From: Apostichopus parvimensis
Lineage: Eukaryota > Echinodermata > Holothuroidea > Aspidochirotida > Stichopodidae
NCBI GenBank assembly: GCA_000934455.1
Contig: KN886285.1
Location: 37,065-59,889, forward strand
Direction: 5' to 3'
DNA length: 22,825 nt
Each line of letters opens with the position of its first letter. Position 1 is the stretch's first letter. The notes under the pieces are model-generated. The model made no database searches, had not been told where the DNA came from, and worked only from the letters and a program-made list of their open reading frames with translations. This document shows, in pieces, positions 1 through 9,800 of this stretch. Both the position numbers and the translations under genes were made by a program.

Positions 1-1261
1 ATGCATGTTGTCATGCAGGCAGTACATCAATTTGCTTTAAAAGATTATAATGAAGTGTTTGTGTAATTGACAGTGACATGTATTTGATCTATGTACAGTA
101 GGGTACACGTCCACCATATATAAATAATTCTGTCACATCGAATATATATGAATCCCATTAAAATCAATATATATATACTGTGTACACTGTACTGTACACA
201 TAAATAGTGAACTGTGATTATTCAGTGTAATCAATCAATATTTAGCATTGATTTTTGAATTGTATTACTAGAGCTCATTTAGTTTTAAAAATAATAATTT
301 ATATACCAACAATTAAATTTTGAGTTCATATAGTGCATTTGCTTTTGTATGCACTTGTCTAGATTGTTACAGTGCAGCTTGACACGAGTCTAAAACTTCA
401 AACGTTAAACAATTTTTTGGACATCATTGGTTTCTGTTGGTCTGTGTGTGTTTGTTTGTTGTGGTCATTATTGTTCAGGGTTTAGTTATAAAGTAGGAAT
501 TAAGGGAAAGACCAATAGCAGAGGGAGAGGAATTGGAAGGTGGGGGGGGGGTGGGGGAGATTGGGTCTAGTCAATATAGTGTGATAAATTTAAGTGCCAC
601 TTGTCTTACGTGATAGAGAATAGTATGTATAAGTTCCTTTCTTTTAATAAATTTAATAAATTAGTGTTCAGCAAGTGTAAGTGGAAAGAAACCTGGTCAA
701 ATTAATGTACTGTGGAGGGATTTCTAAACATACAGACGTGTTAAATGTGGATAATAGTCAGGATACCATGTAAAATAGGAATGATAAAACAAAAAGAAAT
801 TGTTTTCAAGAATATTGTGTAGTTATGTCAGACAGTGCCAGCTGGAGAAGCCCTTTATAGCATGCTTCAGGTGAAGATCTAAAAATTTGGAAACCCATTC
901 TAGACTAAATGGGGATCATTGCATGAACAGAAATATTTTTGATTTTTATGCAATAAAGTTATATAGTAATATAATATAATAAAAGCACTTACATCATTTT
1001 CCACTTCTTTTCATAATGTTGGGGATTGGGAGATAAATGGATGATAATTCTACTATGCAGGTGTATGTCACAAAATTTCATGTATTTAAAATTTTACCGT
1101 ACCAGGAATCCATCCCTAAATTGTTCACACTGTACATGTATTGTATATGTACAGTACATGTTACTAAATCCAGTATTCGTCACTGCTCAGTTTCCATGTT
1201 GTTGGGAAGTATAGCCAATGGAGTTAAACAGGTGTGGATACAGTGTGTGTGTGGGATAGGG
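1..1261. other. AT-rich non-coding DNA, no gene seen
   Basis: I see no credible coding region here. Open frames are short, without recognisable protein sequence or paired splice sites. The stretch carries AT-rich low-complexity sequence, TACTGTA/GTACA palindromic words (for example around 180-197 and 1131-1160) and one G-run at 535-565. It could be intergenic or intronic. Confidence 0.6.
535..565 (+). other. G-run with G-quadruplex potential
   Basis: An uninterrupted G tract is followed by GTGGGGG and, a few bases on, TTGGG, giving enough G runs of three or more with short loops to satisfy the usual quadruplex pattern on the plus strand. It stands out in an otherwise AT-rich region. No function is implied. 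Confidence 0.45.
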
Positions 1262-1483
1262 AGGGCTGTGGTAGTGTACATGCACCCCCCACCCCACCCT
1301 TTTCAACCCATACAAAGAAATTAAAGGCAGAATTAGCACAACCTTGATCCGGTTAAAATCAAATATGCCTCAGAATGTAACATTTCACGTCTAAATTTGA
1401 CTTTTTGCTGGGCCTAGATGATGCTCTGTCGGGAGTCAGCTTGGATGATTCTGAAGAGGTCACATCCAAGTGCCTTTTAAAGA

Positions 1484-1500
1484 CCCTGGATCCGCCACTA
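1484..1500 (-). mobile_element. worn hAT-like transposon terminus (fragment)
   Basis: Read on the minus strand this begins TAGTGGCGGATCCAGGG, close to the CAGTGGCGGA terminus of the complete hAT-type element at 15517-15887. The DNA to its left (down to about 1321) may belong to the same old element. I found neither a matching opposite end nor a target-site duplication, so the element looks truncated or eroded. Chance similarity over about 12 bases cannot be excluded. Confidence 0.35.
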
Positions 1501-1961
1501 TAAAGGTTTGCTGCAATGCCAAAATTGAATTCATTATTCATACAGGGACTGCTCTCTAGCTAGCAGGCTGTATCATTTGTATCACTCACAGTCACATGGG
1601 TAAATTATATCTATAGATTTACGTCTCTGGATGAAACTCCCGACAAAAATTTGGTATCAATTTACCTCAGATCAAATATTGATTGACATTTCTCATCTGC
1701 TACAAGATACATAGCTTGATCCTAATTTATATTGCTGAATTTACCAGAGGGTGTCCACAGACCTGTACGCTCCGACCTATCGGTAATATATTCAGCTGTC
1801 GTGCAATAAAACTTACATGTGAGGATCGAAAGAGCCTCAACCGCAGGCAAATTCCATCTTTTGTAAAGTAATTTTTGAATTTTACAATCATATCGGAGGA
1901 TTGTAAACTGGCTTTCCTCCATAAATCACTTAAATTTGATAAATAAATTTTCCATTAAACT
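1501..1961. other. non-coding DNA left of the transposon
   Basis: No gene, repeat or clear signal is seen in this stretch. Short open frames on both strands overlap one another and have no recognisable content. It is the pre-insertion flank of the DNA transposon that starts at 1966. Confidence 0.55.
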
Positions 1962-1965
1962 ACAT
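1962..1965. repeat. left target-site duplication (ACAT)
   Basis: ACAT lies immediately before the left terminal inverted repeat and is matched by ACAT at 6217-6220 immediately after the right one. Four bases alone would be weak, but their position directly against paired inverted ends makes a real duplication likely. Confidence 0.8.
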
Positions 1966-1978
1966 GGGCGATTCCATG
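1966..1978 (+). repeat. left terminal inverted repeat
   Basis: GGGCGATTCCATG matches the right end in inverted orientation at 12 of 13 positions, with ten perfect outer bases. Its last base is also the first base of the outermost subterminal motif (1978-1992), so on this side the recognition motif abuts the TIR directly. Confidence 0.85.
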
Positions 1979-2372
1979 GTAACTCGCATTACACTTTTTC
2001 CTGTTTTTTTATAATCCAAGTGCTGTGGCTTGAATATGGATTAGTGTAACTCCTCAATTTTCTGTGGTGTTATACCCAACATTCATAGCTACAATATGAA
2101 ATTATCAAGAATTATAATTCCATTCGCCTTAATGTATGGTGCGCTTCCAAATATCGGTAACTCGCATTACGGAAAAAGGACACTTGAAAAATTGACACCG
2201 GTACAAAATGGCACCGTGCTCAAACAAAGAATGATTTCTTCAATTGCATACATGTACAAGAGATCTACCCTACTGATGTTTATATATCAGCAGTAGAAAA
2301 TATGAAACAACTTCAAATGTGGTATGGAGGGGGGAAAAGTCTGGTAACTCGCATTACGGTAACTCGCATTAC
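1978..2372 (+). repeat. left subterminal repeat cluster (4 copies of a 15-mer)
   Basis: GGTAACTCGCATTAC occurs perfectly at 1978-1992, 2156-2170, 2343-2357 and 2358-2372. The last two abut with no spacer. Copies at 1978 and 2358 are both followed by ACTTTTTCC; the copy at 2156 is followed by GGAAAAAGG, nearly the inverted form of that extension. The core has dyad symmetry (GTAA, two bases, CG, two bases, TTAC), as expected of a site for a dimeric protein. Subterminal repeats commonly bind the transposase; that role is inferred. Confidence 0.9.
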
Positions 2373-2397
2373 ACTTTTTCCAGCCATCAATTTTGCT

Positions 2398-2403
2398 CTT
2401 TAT
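2398..2403 (-). terminator. possible polyadenylation signal AATAAA (minus strand)
   Basis: AATAAA on the minus strand lies about 320 bp past the transposase stop codon at 2726-2728 and still inside the element, so the transposon could supply its own 3' end. The hexamer is common in AT-rich DNA. Confidence 0.3.
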
Positions 2404-2725
2404 TCATCAAATTCTTTGAAAAAGATATGCTCCAAAGTCATTTTTGAAACACTTGGAAACTCTTAGAAACTGTAAAACTCTTCCAAAACTTTTAACAACA
2501 TTTTAACAACAATTAGCAAAACAAATACATCCTGACAATTACTTCGAAAATGGTACTTAAGGGTTCTTAGGAAAAGCATGAAACTAATAAAACAATCCTT
2601 GTCCCTAATTCTATCAGTATAATAACATTATCAACAATAACAAAATAGATGTATCATCATGCTATATGAGGGCATGATTGTAGGCCATTCTAGATAACCT
2701 TGAATGGATGGTGTTTTGTATCAAA

Positions 2726-4816
2726 TTAGAATTTTGATGCAAACTTGAATTGGCCACGACTATTAGCAATCAAAGGCGTTCCCAACTTCTTTATCATCTG
2801 GCTTCGTCGATAGAAAGTTTTGTCATCCCTGCGCTTCGGCCATTTCCAGTTATCTTTAGTTCCGTGCATTACTGATACTCGATAATCTCCAAGTTCACCA
2901 ATCTCTTTCACCTCACCAGGATAGAGCTTCTTGTCGTATTCAACAACATACCACTCCCCAACCTCTATCTCTCCATTCCTAGTATTTCCTTCATGAATTG
3001 CTCCCTCTTCGATGTCAGGTTCAGCCTCTGGCTCTTCAGAACTTGGCTCGGTGGTGGTATCACTCGTCAGGAGGAGGCACATGACTTGGCCATTCTTCAC
3101 TTCAATGGTGTGCATCCGTGCAATATTTTTTATTAGCACTGCACTAGCAAATACCTCATCTAAGTTAAGGCTACCATTTCTACTTGCAATGTCAGCATCG
3201 GTCATTTCGCGAACCTGAACCTTTGTCATTTGTGCAGCAGCAGTGACGAACGTTGTGGCATCTTTTACAATTTGCTTTCTTGTACGCACCGCATTCCATA
3301 TGAATCGCTTTGTTGATCCGCCTATTCCATCCACTGGCCCTTTACCGTGAGAGGTAGCGAAGTAGTTCCATCGGATCTTGATGCTGTGCTTCTTCTCCAA
3401 AGCAGAAATAGAGGCAGCAACAAATCTGTTTTTGAATTGCGATCTTGGGCCATCGGACCATAGCGAAACAGTCTGAACAGTTGGAGGAAGGTCATCCAAG
3501 ATCATGTCCACATACGCCACTAGGGTTTCTTTTGAGTGTTGCAAGTTGTCAGACACTAGTACGCTGGAATGGACTTTCCCGGAATGGTAAGTGGCTACGG
3601 TAAATATAGTCACTTGCCTCTGGTTCCAGTGAGCAGCCTGTATTTCGTCTTGCCAGACACAGGTGTAATTCTCTGAGAAGTCAACTTGCACAAGAGCTTT
3701 CTCTGGGTCGTAAGCCTGGTCTAGAGATTCTTCTCTTTCTGCATGGTAAGATGCGGCTTGCTCCCGCTTGGTTAAGCAGTGTTCCAAGAACTGTGGAATA
3801 TGGTCGGAGATGTTATCGAGAAGGTCATCGATTGTGCCTTCTTCAACTGCTTTTACCAGTCGGTTATCTTCCCCATTTTGCCAATTATACCAGGTCAGAT
3901 CGTTGTCAGCAACATCGTCGAAGATGAGCATGTAGCGTCGTCTAAATCCAGTTGCATTCTGGCAATCGGGGCATTCATTTAGCCAGCACTGACGTTTCGG
4001 AGTGGTACAAAGAAGCGTTTCTGGTAAACTGTGGTCGTAAGATGGGAAGGCAGGGCACGCTTTATGAAGAGCATCAATGGCAAAAATAAAGTTCTCATGG
4101 TATCGACAAAGGCAGACGTTATGGGGGAGATCTTTACTCAGACATACATATTTGGGGCGTAGTTCTGCGAACTTGCTTTTACCAATCGTTGCAGTTGGGT
4201 ATTCTTCACAGAACAGAGCATGCGTTTCCTTCAGTGATGACATCATATGTCTTATTTGCACTTTCTTCTTTGTTCCGTCATCACCTCGCACTGTCTTGCA
4301 GTCCTTCAAACCTGGTGCCTGGCGACTCACGTCATCTCGTTCATAGAACTTCACAACCTTCTCAGTAGTTTCAGCAGATAAGGAATTGGCAGTTGTCTTC
4401 ATTGCTTTGCTGGAGCTTTGAGGTAATTCAGCAAAAATGTCTGTGTAGAGTTTTCGACTGACTTTCTGTCGTTTCCTGGGACTTGAAGGTAGAGCTTGTT
4501 GGAGTATTCTCTTTGCCCGTGCAGTAGCTTTTGCGAAGGCCATGGCGCTATTGAAGGGTGAAGGTTTCCGTTGTGCTTCGGCTTTTCTCTGCCTCTCCAG
4601 ACGTCTAAATTGAGCCACTCTTTTCCTGTTTGCTGTCCGAAGTGCATCAATTTTTTGCTTTCTCAAAGAGGATGGCAGTGCAAGAAGTTTAACATGTTGC
4701 CCACATATGCTTTTTCTGGAGGTTTCTTGATGTTTCTTCTTGTAATCATCATATTTCCCTTTGCTTTTCAGCTTCTCTCTGTAACGCTTCTGTTTCTCTG
4801 CACTGGTTAATCCCAT
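2726..4816 (-). CDS. DNA transposase (RNase H-fold, DDD/E type), 696 aa
   Basis: This is probably the catalytic protein that excises and inserts the surrounding element, acting in the nucleus on its terminal and subterminal repeats. The N-terminus (about residues 1-80) is strongly basic and coiled-coil-like, starting MGLTSAEKQKRYREKLKSKG. A nuclear-localisation-like PRKRQK lies near 113. Residues 225-285 carry a zinc-ligand pattern: C225, C235, C237, H240, then C270, C277, C282 and C285 (NVCLCRYHENF, ECPDC). The catalytic candidates are D379 (VQVDFSENY), D455 (WSDGPRSQFKNR) and D496 (HGKGPVDGIGG). An acidic linker (about 587-610) leads to a C-terminal Tudor- or chromo-barrel-like segment (GEWYVVEYDKKLYPGEV, NWKWPKRRDD) at about 618-675. 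The frame is uninterrupted. I chose the ATG at 4816 because the basic N-terminus starts there; a splice acceptor lies just upstream. Superfamily assignment (Sola-like) is inferred from the 4-bp target duplication and layout. Confidence 0.88.
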   Translation of the reverse strand: MGLTSAEKQKRYREKLKSKGKYDDYKKKHQETSRKSICGQHVKLLALPSSLRKQKIDALRTANRKRVAQFRRLERQRKAEAQRKPSPFNSAMAFAKATARAKRILQQALPSSPRKRQKVSRKLYTDIFAELPQSSSKAMKTTANSLSAETTEKVVKFYERDDVSRQAPGLKDCKTVRGDDGTKKKVQIRHMMSSLKETHALFCEEYPTATIGKSKFAELRPKYVCLSKDLPHNVCLCRYHENFIFAIDALHKACPAFPSYDHSLPETLLCTTPKRQCWLNECPDCQNATGFRRRYMLIFDDVADNDLTWYNWQNGEDNRLVKAVEEGTIDDLLDNISDHIPQFLEHCLTKREQAASYHAEREESLDQAYDPEKALVQVDFSENYTCVWQDEIQAAHWNQRQVTIFTVATYHSGKVHSSVLVSDNLQHSKETLVAYVDMILDDLPPTVQTVSLWSDGPRSQFKNRFVAASISALEKKHSIKIRWNYFATSHGKGPVDGIGGSTKRFIWNAVRTRKQIVKDATTFVTAAAQMTKVQVREMTDADIASRNGSLNLDEVFASAVLIKNIARMHTIEVKNGQVMCLLLTSDTTTEPSSEEPEAEPDIEEGAIHEGNTRNGEIEVGEWYVVEYDKKLYPGEVKEIGELGDYRVSVMHGTKDNWKWPKRRDDKTFYRRSQMIKKLGTPLIANSRGQFKFASKF

Positions 4817-4818
4817 TT

Positions 4819-5381
4819 CTGGAACAGAGGAGAATCATAAACGAACGCATAAATATAGAGCTGTAGTGATAAGGAAAATTTGTACAATCCTCAGTGATGC
4901 ATATTTCATTAACCTACACACTTAGCTTCGTAAGTAAATAGCTATAGCCTTAAACTATCAAATGCCATATTTATCTCTACAGGCCACATGATTTCAAAAA
5001 TCTCTGGAACCTATTTGTGAGTTCCATCCTTTTTGATCAGGGGAACCCACTTTTAGGTTCCGTCAAAAAATTCCTGGGAATCAATTTTTCTGTGCAAACT
5101 CCCCTTCCGCCCCTCCCCTCTGCCCACCCCCACTTATTCCGAGGTGCCCACACCCTTGGCAACATCAGTTTTCATATCAAGAATAATTTCCATCAAGATG
5201 TTCCACATTATAATGGTCATGACTTACAATATTTGCCCATCCTAGAACATACTAAATTACTATGTGATAGGCTACAGACTAATATAGCCTAAGCTCTCAC
5301 AATTTGTCCTAAATATTGTATTAAGCAATTAATATCCCATTAAAAAATAATAGTGTTAAAATGGAGAAAGGATAAACTTAC
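4819..5381 (-). other. possible 5'-UTR intron of the transposase gene
   Basis: On the minus strand, AAA|GTAAGT (donor, 5381-5376) and CTCCTCTGTTCCAG| (acceptor, ending at 4819) frame a 563-bp GT-AG interval whose acceptor lies two bases before the transposase ATG. The donor is preceded by an ATG AGT AAA that would be out of frame with the transposase after splicing. The simplest reading is therefore a non-coding first exon with a short upstream open frame. This is inferred from consensus strings only. Confidence 0.35.
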
Positions 5382-5549
5382 TTTACTCATTTGATGATGT
5401 CACAGTTGAATGGAACTTGGAAGGTCCGTGATTCCACAAAGGTCAGGTGATAATATCATCAATGTCTTTTGAAACTGTCCTAAGGGTCACTTGCCATGTA
5501 ATGGAGGTTGCAGTGCATTCTGGGTACAGGAATTACCTACTGTGCACAC

Positions 5550-5559
5550 CTTATAAAAG
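5550..5559 (-). promoter_or_regulatory. possible TATA-type promoter of the transposase
   Basis: The minus strand reads ACTTTTATAAGG here, a TATA-like string. Transcription starting about 25-30 bp downstream (near 5525) would give a first exon ending at the proposed donor at 5382. It lies between the triple subterminal repeats (5632-5680) and the gene. AT-rich DNA produces such strings often, so support is weak. Confidence 0.3.
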
Positions 5560-5631
5560 TTTATATTGCCCTCTATTGTTTTGTTGATCAGTAGTACTGC
5601 AAGTGTGCTTTGTGAGATTAGAATAATATAT

Positions 5632-5846
5632 GGTAACTCGCATTACAGCGGTAACTCGCATTACTGGTAACTCGCATTACAGTTTTCAATGGCTCTTTAC
5701 ATCTATATACTAGGTACATTTCTAATTCTTTCAACTGTTATTATACTCTTTACTTTGACTAGAAGCATAATATGAAATGGCAGGAAATTATCTGCTCCAG
5801 TGAAAAAAAAAAGTTAAAAACTTGGTCTCTCGGTAACTCGCATTAC
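5632..5846 (+). repeat. right subterminal repeat cluster (4 copies of a 15-mer)
   Basis: Perfect copies of GGTAACTCGCATTAC lie at 5632-5646, 5650-5664, 5666-5680 and 5832-5846. The first three are separated by only 3 bp and 1 bp. All four have the same orientation as the left-hand copies, so the two clusters are direct rather than inverted repeats. The group of three sits just upstream of the proposed transposase promoter, so occupancy could also affect transcription; that is inference. Confidence 0.9.
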
Positions 5847-6203
5847 GCTCTCAAATCAGCTCCGTGTCGTTACAGCCATATATGCCTACAAACCAAAAAT
5901 GTTTGGGGGAATTGTGATTATTATTTTAATATATCACTAATGGCACTACCAATACATATATATCAAATTTATTTAGGGTGCTTTCAAATATGGAAATCTG
6001 AGACTTAGAAATATCCATACTATTTCCTCAAATATTCACTCAGAAATCAACATTAGTCATATTCACATTTTTTTTGGTAGAAGAACATGGTAAAGTTGGA
6101 AAAAAAAGTACATAACCCAGACCCTAAATGTGTTTATAGTATATTAGAAGCCAAAAATGGCTTCAGAAATGATTTTGAAAATTTGGGGTCATGTCCCTGT
6201 TTT

Positions 6204-6216
6204 CACGGAATCGCCC
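6204..6216 (-). repeat. right terminal inverted repeat
   Basis: On the minus strand this reads GGGCGATTCCGTG, one mismatch from the left end. Unlike the left end it is not followed inward by a subterminal motif. The nearest copy is at 5832-5846, about 360 bp inside. Confidence 0.85.
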
Positions 6217-6220
6217 ACAT
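6217..6220. repeat. right target-site duplication (ACAT)
   Basis: ACAT directly follows the right terminal inverted repeat and matches 1962-1965. The empty site would have read ..AAACTACATGTATC.. before insertion. Confidence 0.8.
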
Positions 6221-6334
6221 GTATCATGAGACAAGAGTAGGACATAGTTGTCTAATGTAGGCATGTACGCAGTCCATGTACTGTAGTAGTGTGAAAGTAG
6301 CTGACAAAACCATCGAATGCAGACCTACAGTACT

Positions 6335-6480
6335 AGATTAAAGCTTAACATTGTGATACTTACAGATTGTAATTTGTAACGAAAAGCAAACAGGAGGAAT
6401 GTACAGTAGATTTAAGCTTACATTGTGATACTTTTACAGATTTTAATATGTAACGAAAAGCAAACAGGAGGAATGTACAG
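6335..6480. repeat. tandem duplication, two units of about 73 bp
   Basis: Two adjacent units share ordered blocks such as TTAAGCTTA, ACATTGTGATACTT, TAACGAAAAGCAAACAGG and AGGAATGTACAG. The first runs about 6335-6408 and the second about 6409-6480, with small indels and substitutions. The pair is bracketed by AGACCTACAG at 6321-6330 and 6479-6488. It has no sensible open frame. Confidence 0.75.
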
Positions 6481-6781
6481 ACCTACAGTGATGAAGCCAT
6501 AGAACTTGACAAGGGTATTAAATGAAAGCAAGAAGGATGTGATATAATTTTGTCGACACAATTAACATACATAGATACAACATGTAACATATACAGTACT
6601 GCATGTACACACTGAAAGCTGTCAATGATGTTCACCCAGAATAGCTTAAAATTGTTAGACTGTTAAAAGTTTAAAACAATTGGTTTTTGAACGTTTTGTA
6701 AAATCTCCAGGTTTCGATCACCATTCTCCACATTTTTCGATTTGAAACTTACTCCAGGTACAGTATATTCCCTTGGGACAG

Positions 6782-6800
6782 TGGGGGGGGGAGGGGTGTG
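6782..6800 (+). other. G-run
   Basis: A run of nine or more G followed by AGGGGTGTGG forms a short purine-rich G tract in AT-rich surroundings. It has weak quadruplex potential on the plus strand. No function is implied. Confidence 0.35.
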
Positions 6801-9800
6801 GACGGGATGGCAGGTCTCTGTACAATACTGAAAATTGCTTTGGTAGTTAGATCTTTAACACTATTTTATCCCATGGAAGCTATAGGTACAATTTTGAATA
6901 CAGTGTTGTCTACATTTCCTGTTCTTTCAAACACATGCACAAGATGCTCATTGGATGATGCATAATACTGCACAGTATCAGATAGCTTTAAAAATAATAT
7001 TTAATAACCAGGTATGGATTACATGTTATGTTCATAGTTGATAGCAACTGCACTACATGTCTCTATACACAACTATACAGTAGGTTTAATATTATATCAT
7101 CACTGTGTGTCAGAACAATGAATAGTTCTGTACAATGTACCGCATTGAAGATATATATTTTATGATGAGAAATTAATAAAATATCTCTGTCAGTGTTTGA
7201 TGCAGCACACAATACGTGTACGCTAAATATAGAGAGGTCCCCGCTGTACAGTACATGATACATGTTCCATACATGTCGGAAGTTATTGATTCTAGAAGAG
7301 GTTTGGTTCTGTACTTTTAGTAAGTCAAGTTATGCCCTAGAAGAATAATTTAGCAAATGGAGAGGAAGAGGAAGAAAGATACCCAAAAAAAAAAAAGAAG
7401 TTAAAAGCAAAGAAGGAAAACAAGGAGGGGGCTTTCTTACAGAATTGAATTTTCTGAATCTGAATGGGTTAAGTCGGCAAAAATCCTACGAGAGGACATA
7501 AATGCCAACCGAGCACTACAAAGTACAGTATGAATATAACTTATTAGTTAACGAAACAAGAGTTAATAAGCTTGACTTTGAAACAGTGTAGACTAGGTGT
7601 ATGCACAATGTCTGATGGCAAAGCATTACAATATTTTAAGGTGCGGGGGAAGAAGGAATATTTATGTAAATTCTTTCTAGCGTAGGAAACTTGGAAATTA
7701 AGATCATGTTTATTTCTTGTGTTAACACTTTTTGTTGGGAACTTGGGATCAGATCGACTTTATCAAGTGATACAAGATTGTTATTGATTATATAAAGTGT
7801 GTGTGCTTTCTTCTTGTTTTTAGTAGGGGCCTGCAGTCTAATTCCTCAAGCATATTAGTCACACTGGATTTAATTTCTATTTGGCAATGTTGAATTCAAC
7901 CTCAATGTACTTAGGAACAGAACAGTTATGATATACTTAGCGTACAGTAGTTCATGTAATAACTGAAGGGCCTGTATTCTACAATCAAAACAACCCCATA
8001 CTGTATGGAATAGTTTAATACATGCATGGACATGTATACAAGTTTGCAGATCTAAATAAAGTTTATATCGACAAGAAAACTTCATACATGCATGAAGATT
8101 GAACGAAGGATAAATAGCAATCACGCACCGATTCACAGGAATTGTCCTAGTCTGCTTGACAATTTTACCTACATTAATATTGTAAGTCTTTATAAAATAT
8201 TTAATAAAACCCTGGTAATTTCATTCTGTTAAGACTGAGAGCCCGGAGAGGATTAAATACGTTGTGACAATTATGATAAATATTTCCCAACTTTCCATAT
8301 TTCTTACCAGATCATAGGAATAAAACAAAAGTTCTAAGATTGGACGTTACGTGTTCTCTCTTGGAATGATTTGTTTGCTTATTTGCAACTCAGTTTAATG
8401 TTTAAATGTACACACGTGTATTATTTATGATCTGAGTGAATCATAAAGTGCATGAATAATACAGGCTAGTCTCTGAAGAAATTGCTACTAGGCCAGCCCT
8501 CTAATGCTTACTTATTAACCTATATAGGCTTTTTGCAATATATTAGCAGTTTGCCAACAGTTTTTTTCTTCTCTCTTTGAATAATAGAATAATAGCCTGT
8601 ATCATACAGCCGTGGTAGGTAGTAGGTACACCTATGTTCAATCAGTTGCTTGCATACTGTGGGTACAGATGTGTTGTAACTTGTTGTAATGTGTCTGAGA
8701 ATTACTGCACAACTGCGATTGCACAAGTTCATAACCAGTAGACTAGAATTGCTGATAGTGCTATGTACCAGCTGAAGTTTTAGGAGTTGAGTGAGCCAAG
8801 TTTTAGGAGTTACATGCCTAGGAAAGTCTGCTATGCTTGTTGTTATGTCATGCGTAAGAAATGATGTACAGTAGTTTGTAACAAAGTGCTGCTGTGGTTG
8901 TAAGTGCAAGACTAAACAGCTTACATTACACGTTAGGAGTGGTTTTGCAAGTTAAAAATTGGTGTTCATTACTTACAAAAGATTTGTGTCCAAATTGTGC
9001 TTGATTGTAAATCATTGCATTATATAAAACCAGCGTACAGTATATATGGGGAATTAGCTGGACGCTCATAAGTTGAAGAAAATATATTTGTGAAATATCT
9101 GGGCGCCAGCTGGGAGGTTACGGCGGCGCCTGGCATCTGGTTATTTGCACACCTCAATTTCATGCATGTACACCATAAGAAACATTAGCATCACTTGTTG
9201 ACCTACAGTACTTAGTATCATAAACAAAACTTCAGTACATGAAAAGATGCAAGCTTTCACACTGAAGGGCGGCTATATTAATCACCCTAAGGCAGCCACA
9301 AAGACCATGGTCTTCATATTCAAAGAAGTGTGACCTTTTGTAATAAATTATAAACATTTAAGAGGTAAAGTGATTGGTTATATCATGTATATTTTCATGG
9401 AATAAATCTTTGGTAGACCTATATTAATTATAAAGGCCAATGGCTGTTGCAGCTGATTTAGGTTGCTATGAGGACAAAAAGTGTTATCAGTCATATCCCT
9501 GTATGAGTAAATGACCTTTTTTCTAAGTAGGGCAGGAAGTATTTATGACAAATTTTGACGTAAATTTTGTTTCAAACTGATTCATATCCTGACCTTGATT
9601 CTTACTTTGGTAATTAGCAAAAACAAAGACCGAAATCAGAAACTCTTCCTTAATTTCATATGAAATGTTCTTAACAGTTCATTAAACATTTAACCTTATG
9701 AAAGTTTTATCAATGAAAGTCAGAAAGCAAAGATTATAATCTCTAGGTCGAATTTCTTCTCCTTTTGTCTTGTTTTGATAATTTTGGTGAATATTTATGA

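Larger units (their letters stand above)
1966..6216 (-). mobile_element. complete DNA transposon, 4,251 bp, Sola-like candidate
   Basis: The element is bounded by terminal inverted repeats (GGGCGATTCCATG left, GGGCGATTCCGTG on the minus strand at the right) and flanked directly by ACAT on each side, a 4-bp target-site duplication. Inside are one intact minus-strand transposase-like gene (2726-4816) and eight copies of the subterminal motif GGTAACTCGCATTAC, four left and four right. The arms between the motifs and the gene are AT-rich and apparently non-coding; the coding block is visibly richer in G and C. The right arm also has a 7-bp hairpin (GAAGCCA/TGGCTTC, 6147-6164). A 4-bp duplication and a single transposase of about 700 residues fit what is known of Sola transposons, but that placement is an inference I could not check. 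The intact ends, duplication and reading frame suggest a fairly young insertion. Confidence 0.9.

Noticed and set aside
3012..4810. Several plus-strand open frames inside the transposon gene
   Set aside because: They are antisense shadows of the 696-codon transposase.
8520..8909. 129-codon minus-strand open frame
   Set aside because: No domain, signal or recognisable sequence, no splice context, and its length is not surprising for this many kilobases.
9099..9136. GGCGCCAGC and GGCGCCTGG as a hairpin
   Set aside because: The two strings are not inverted complements over the needed length; only the GGCGCC cores match, which is self-palindromic.
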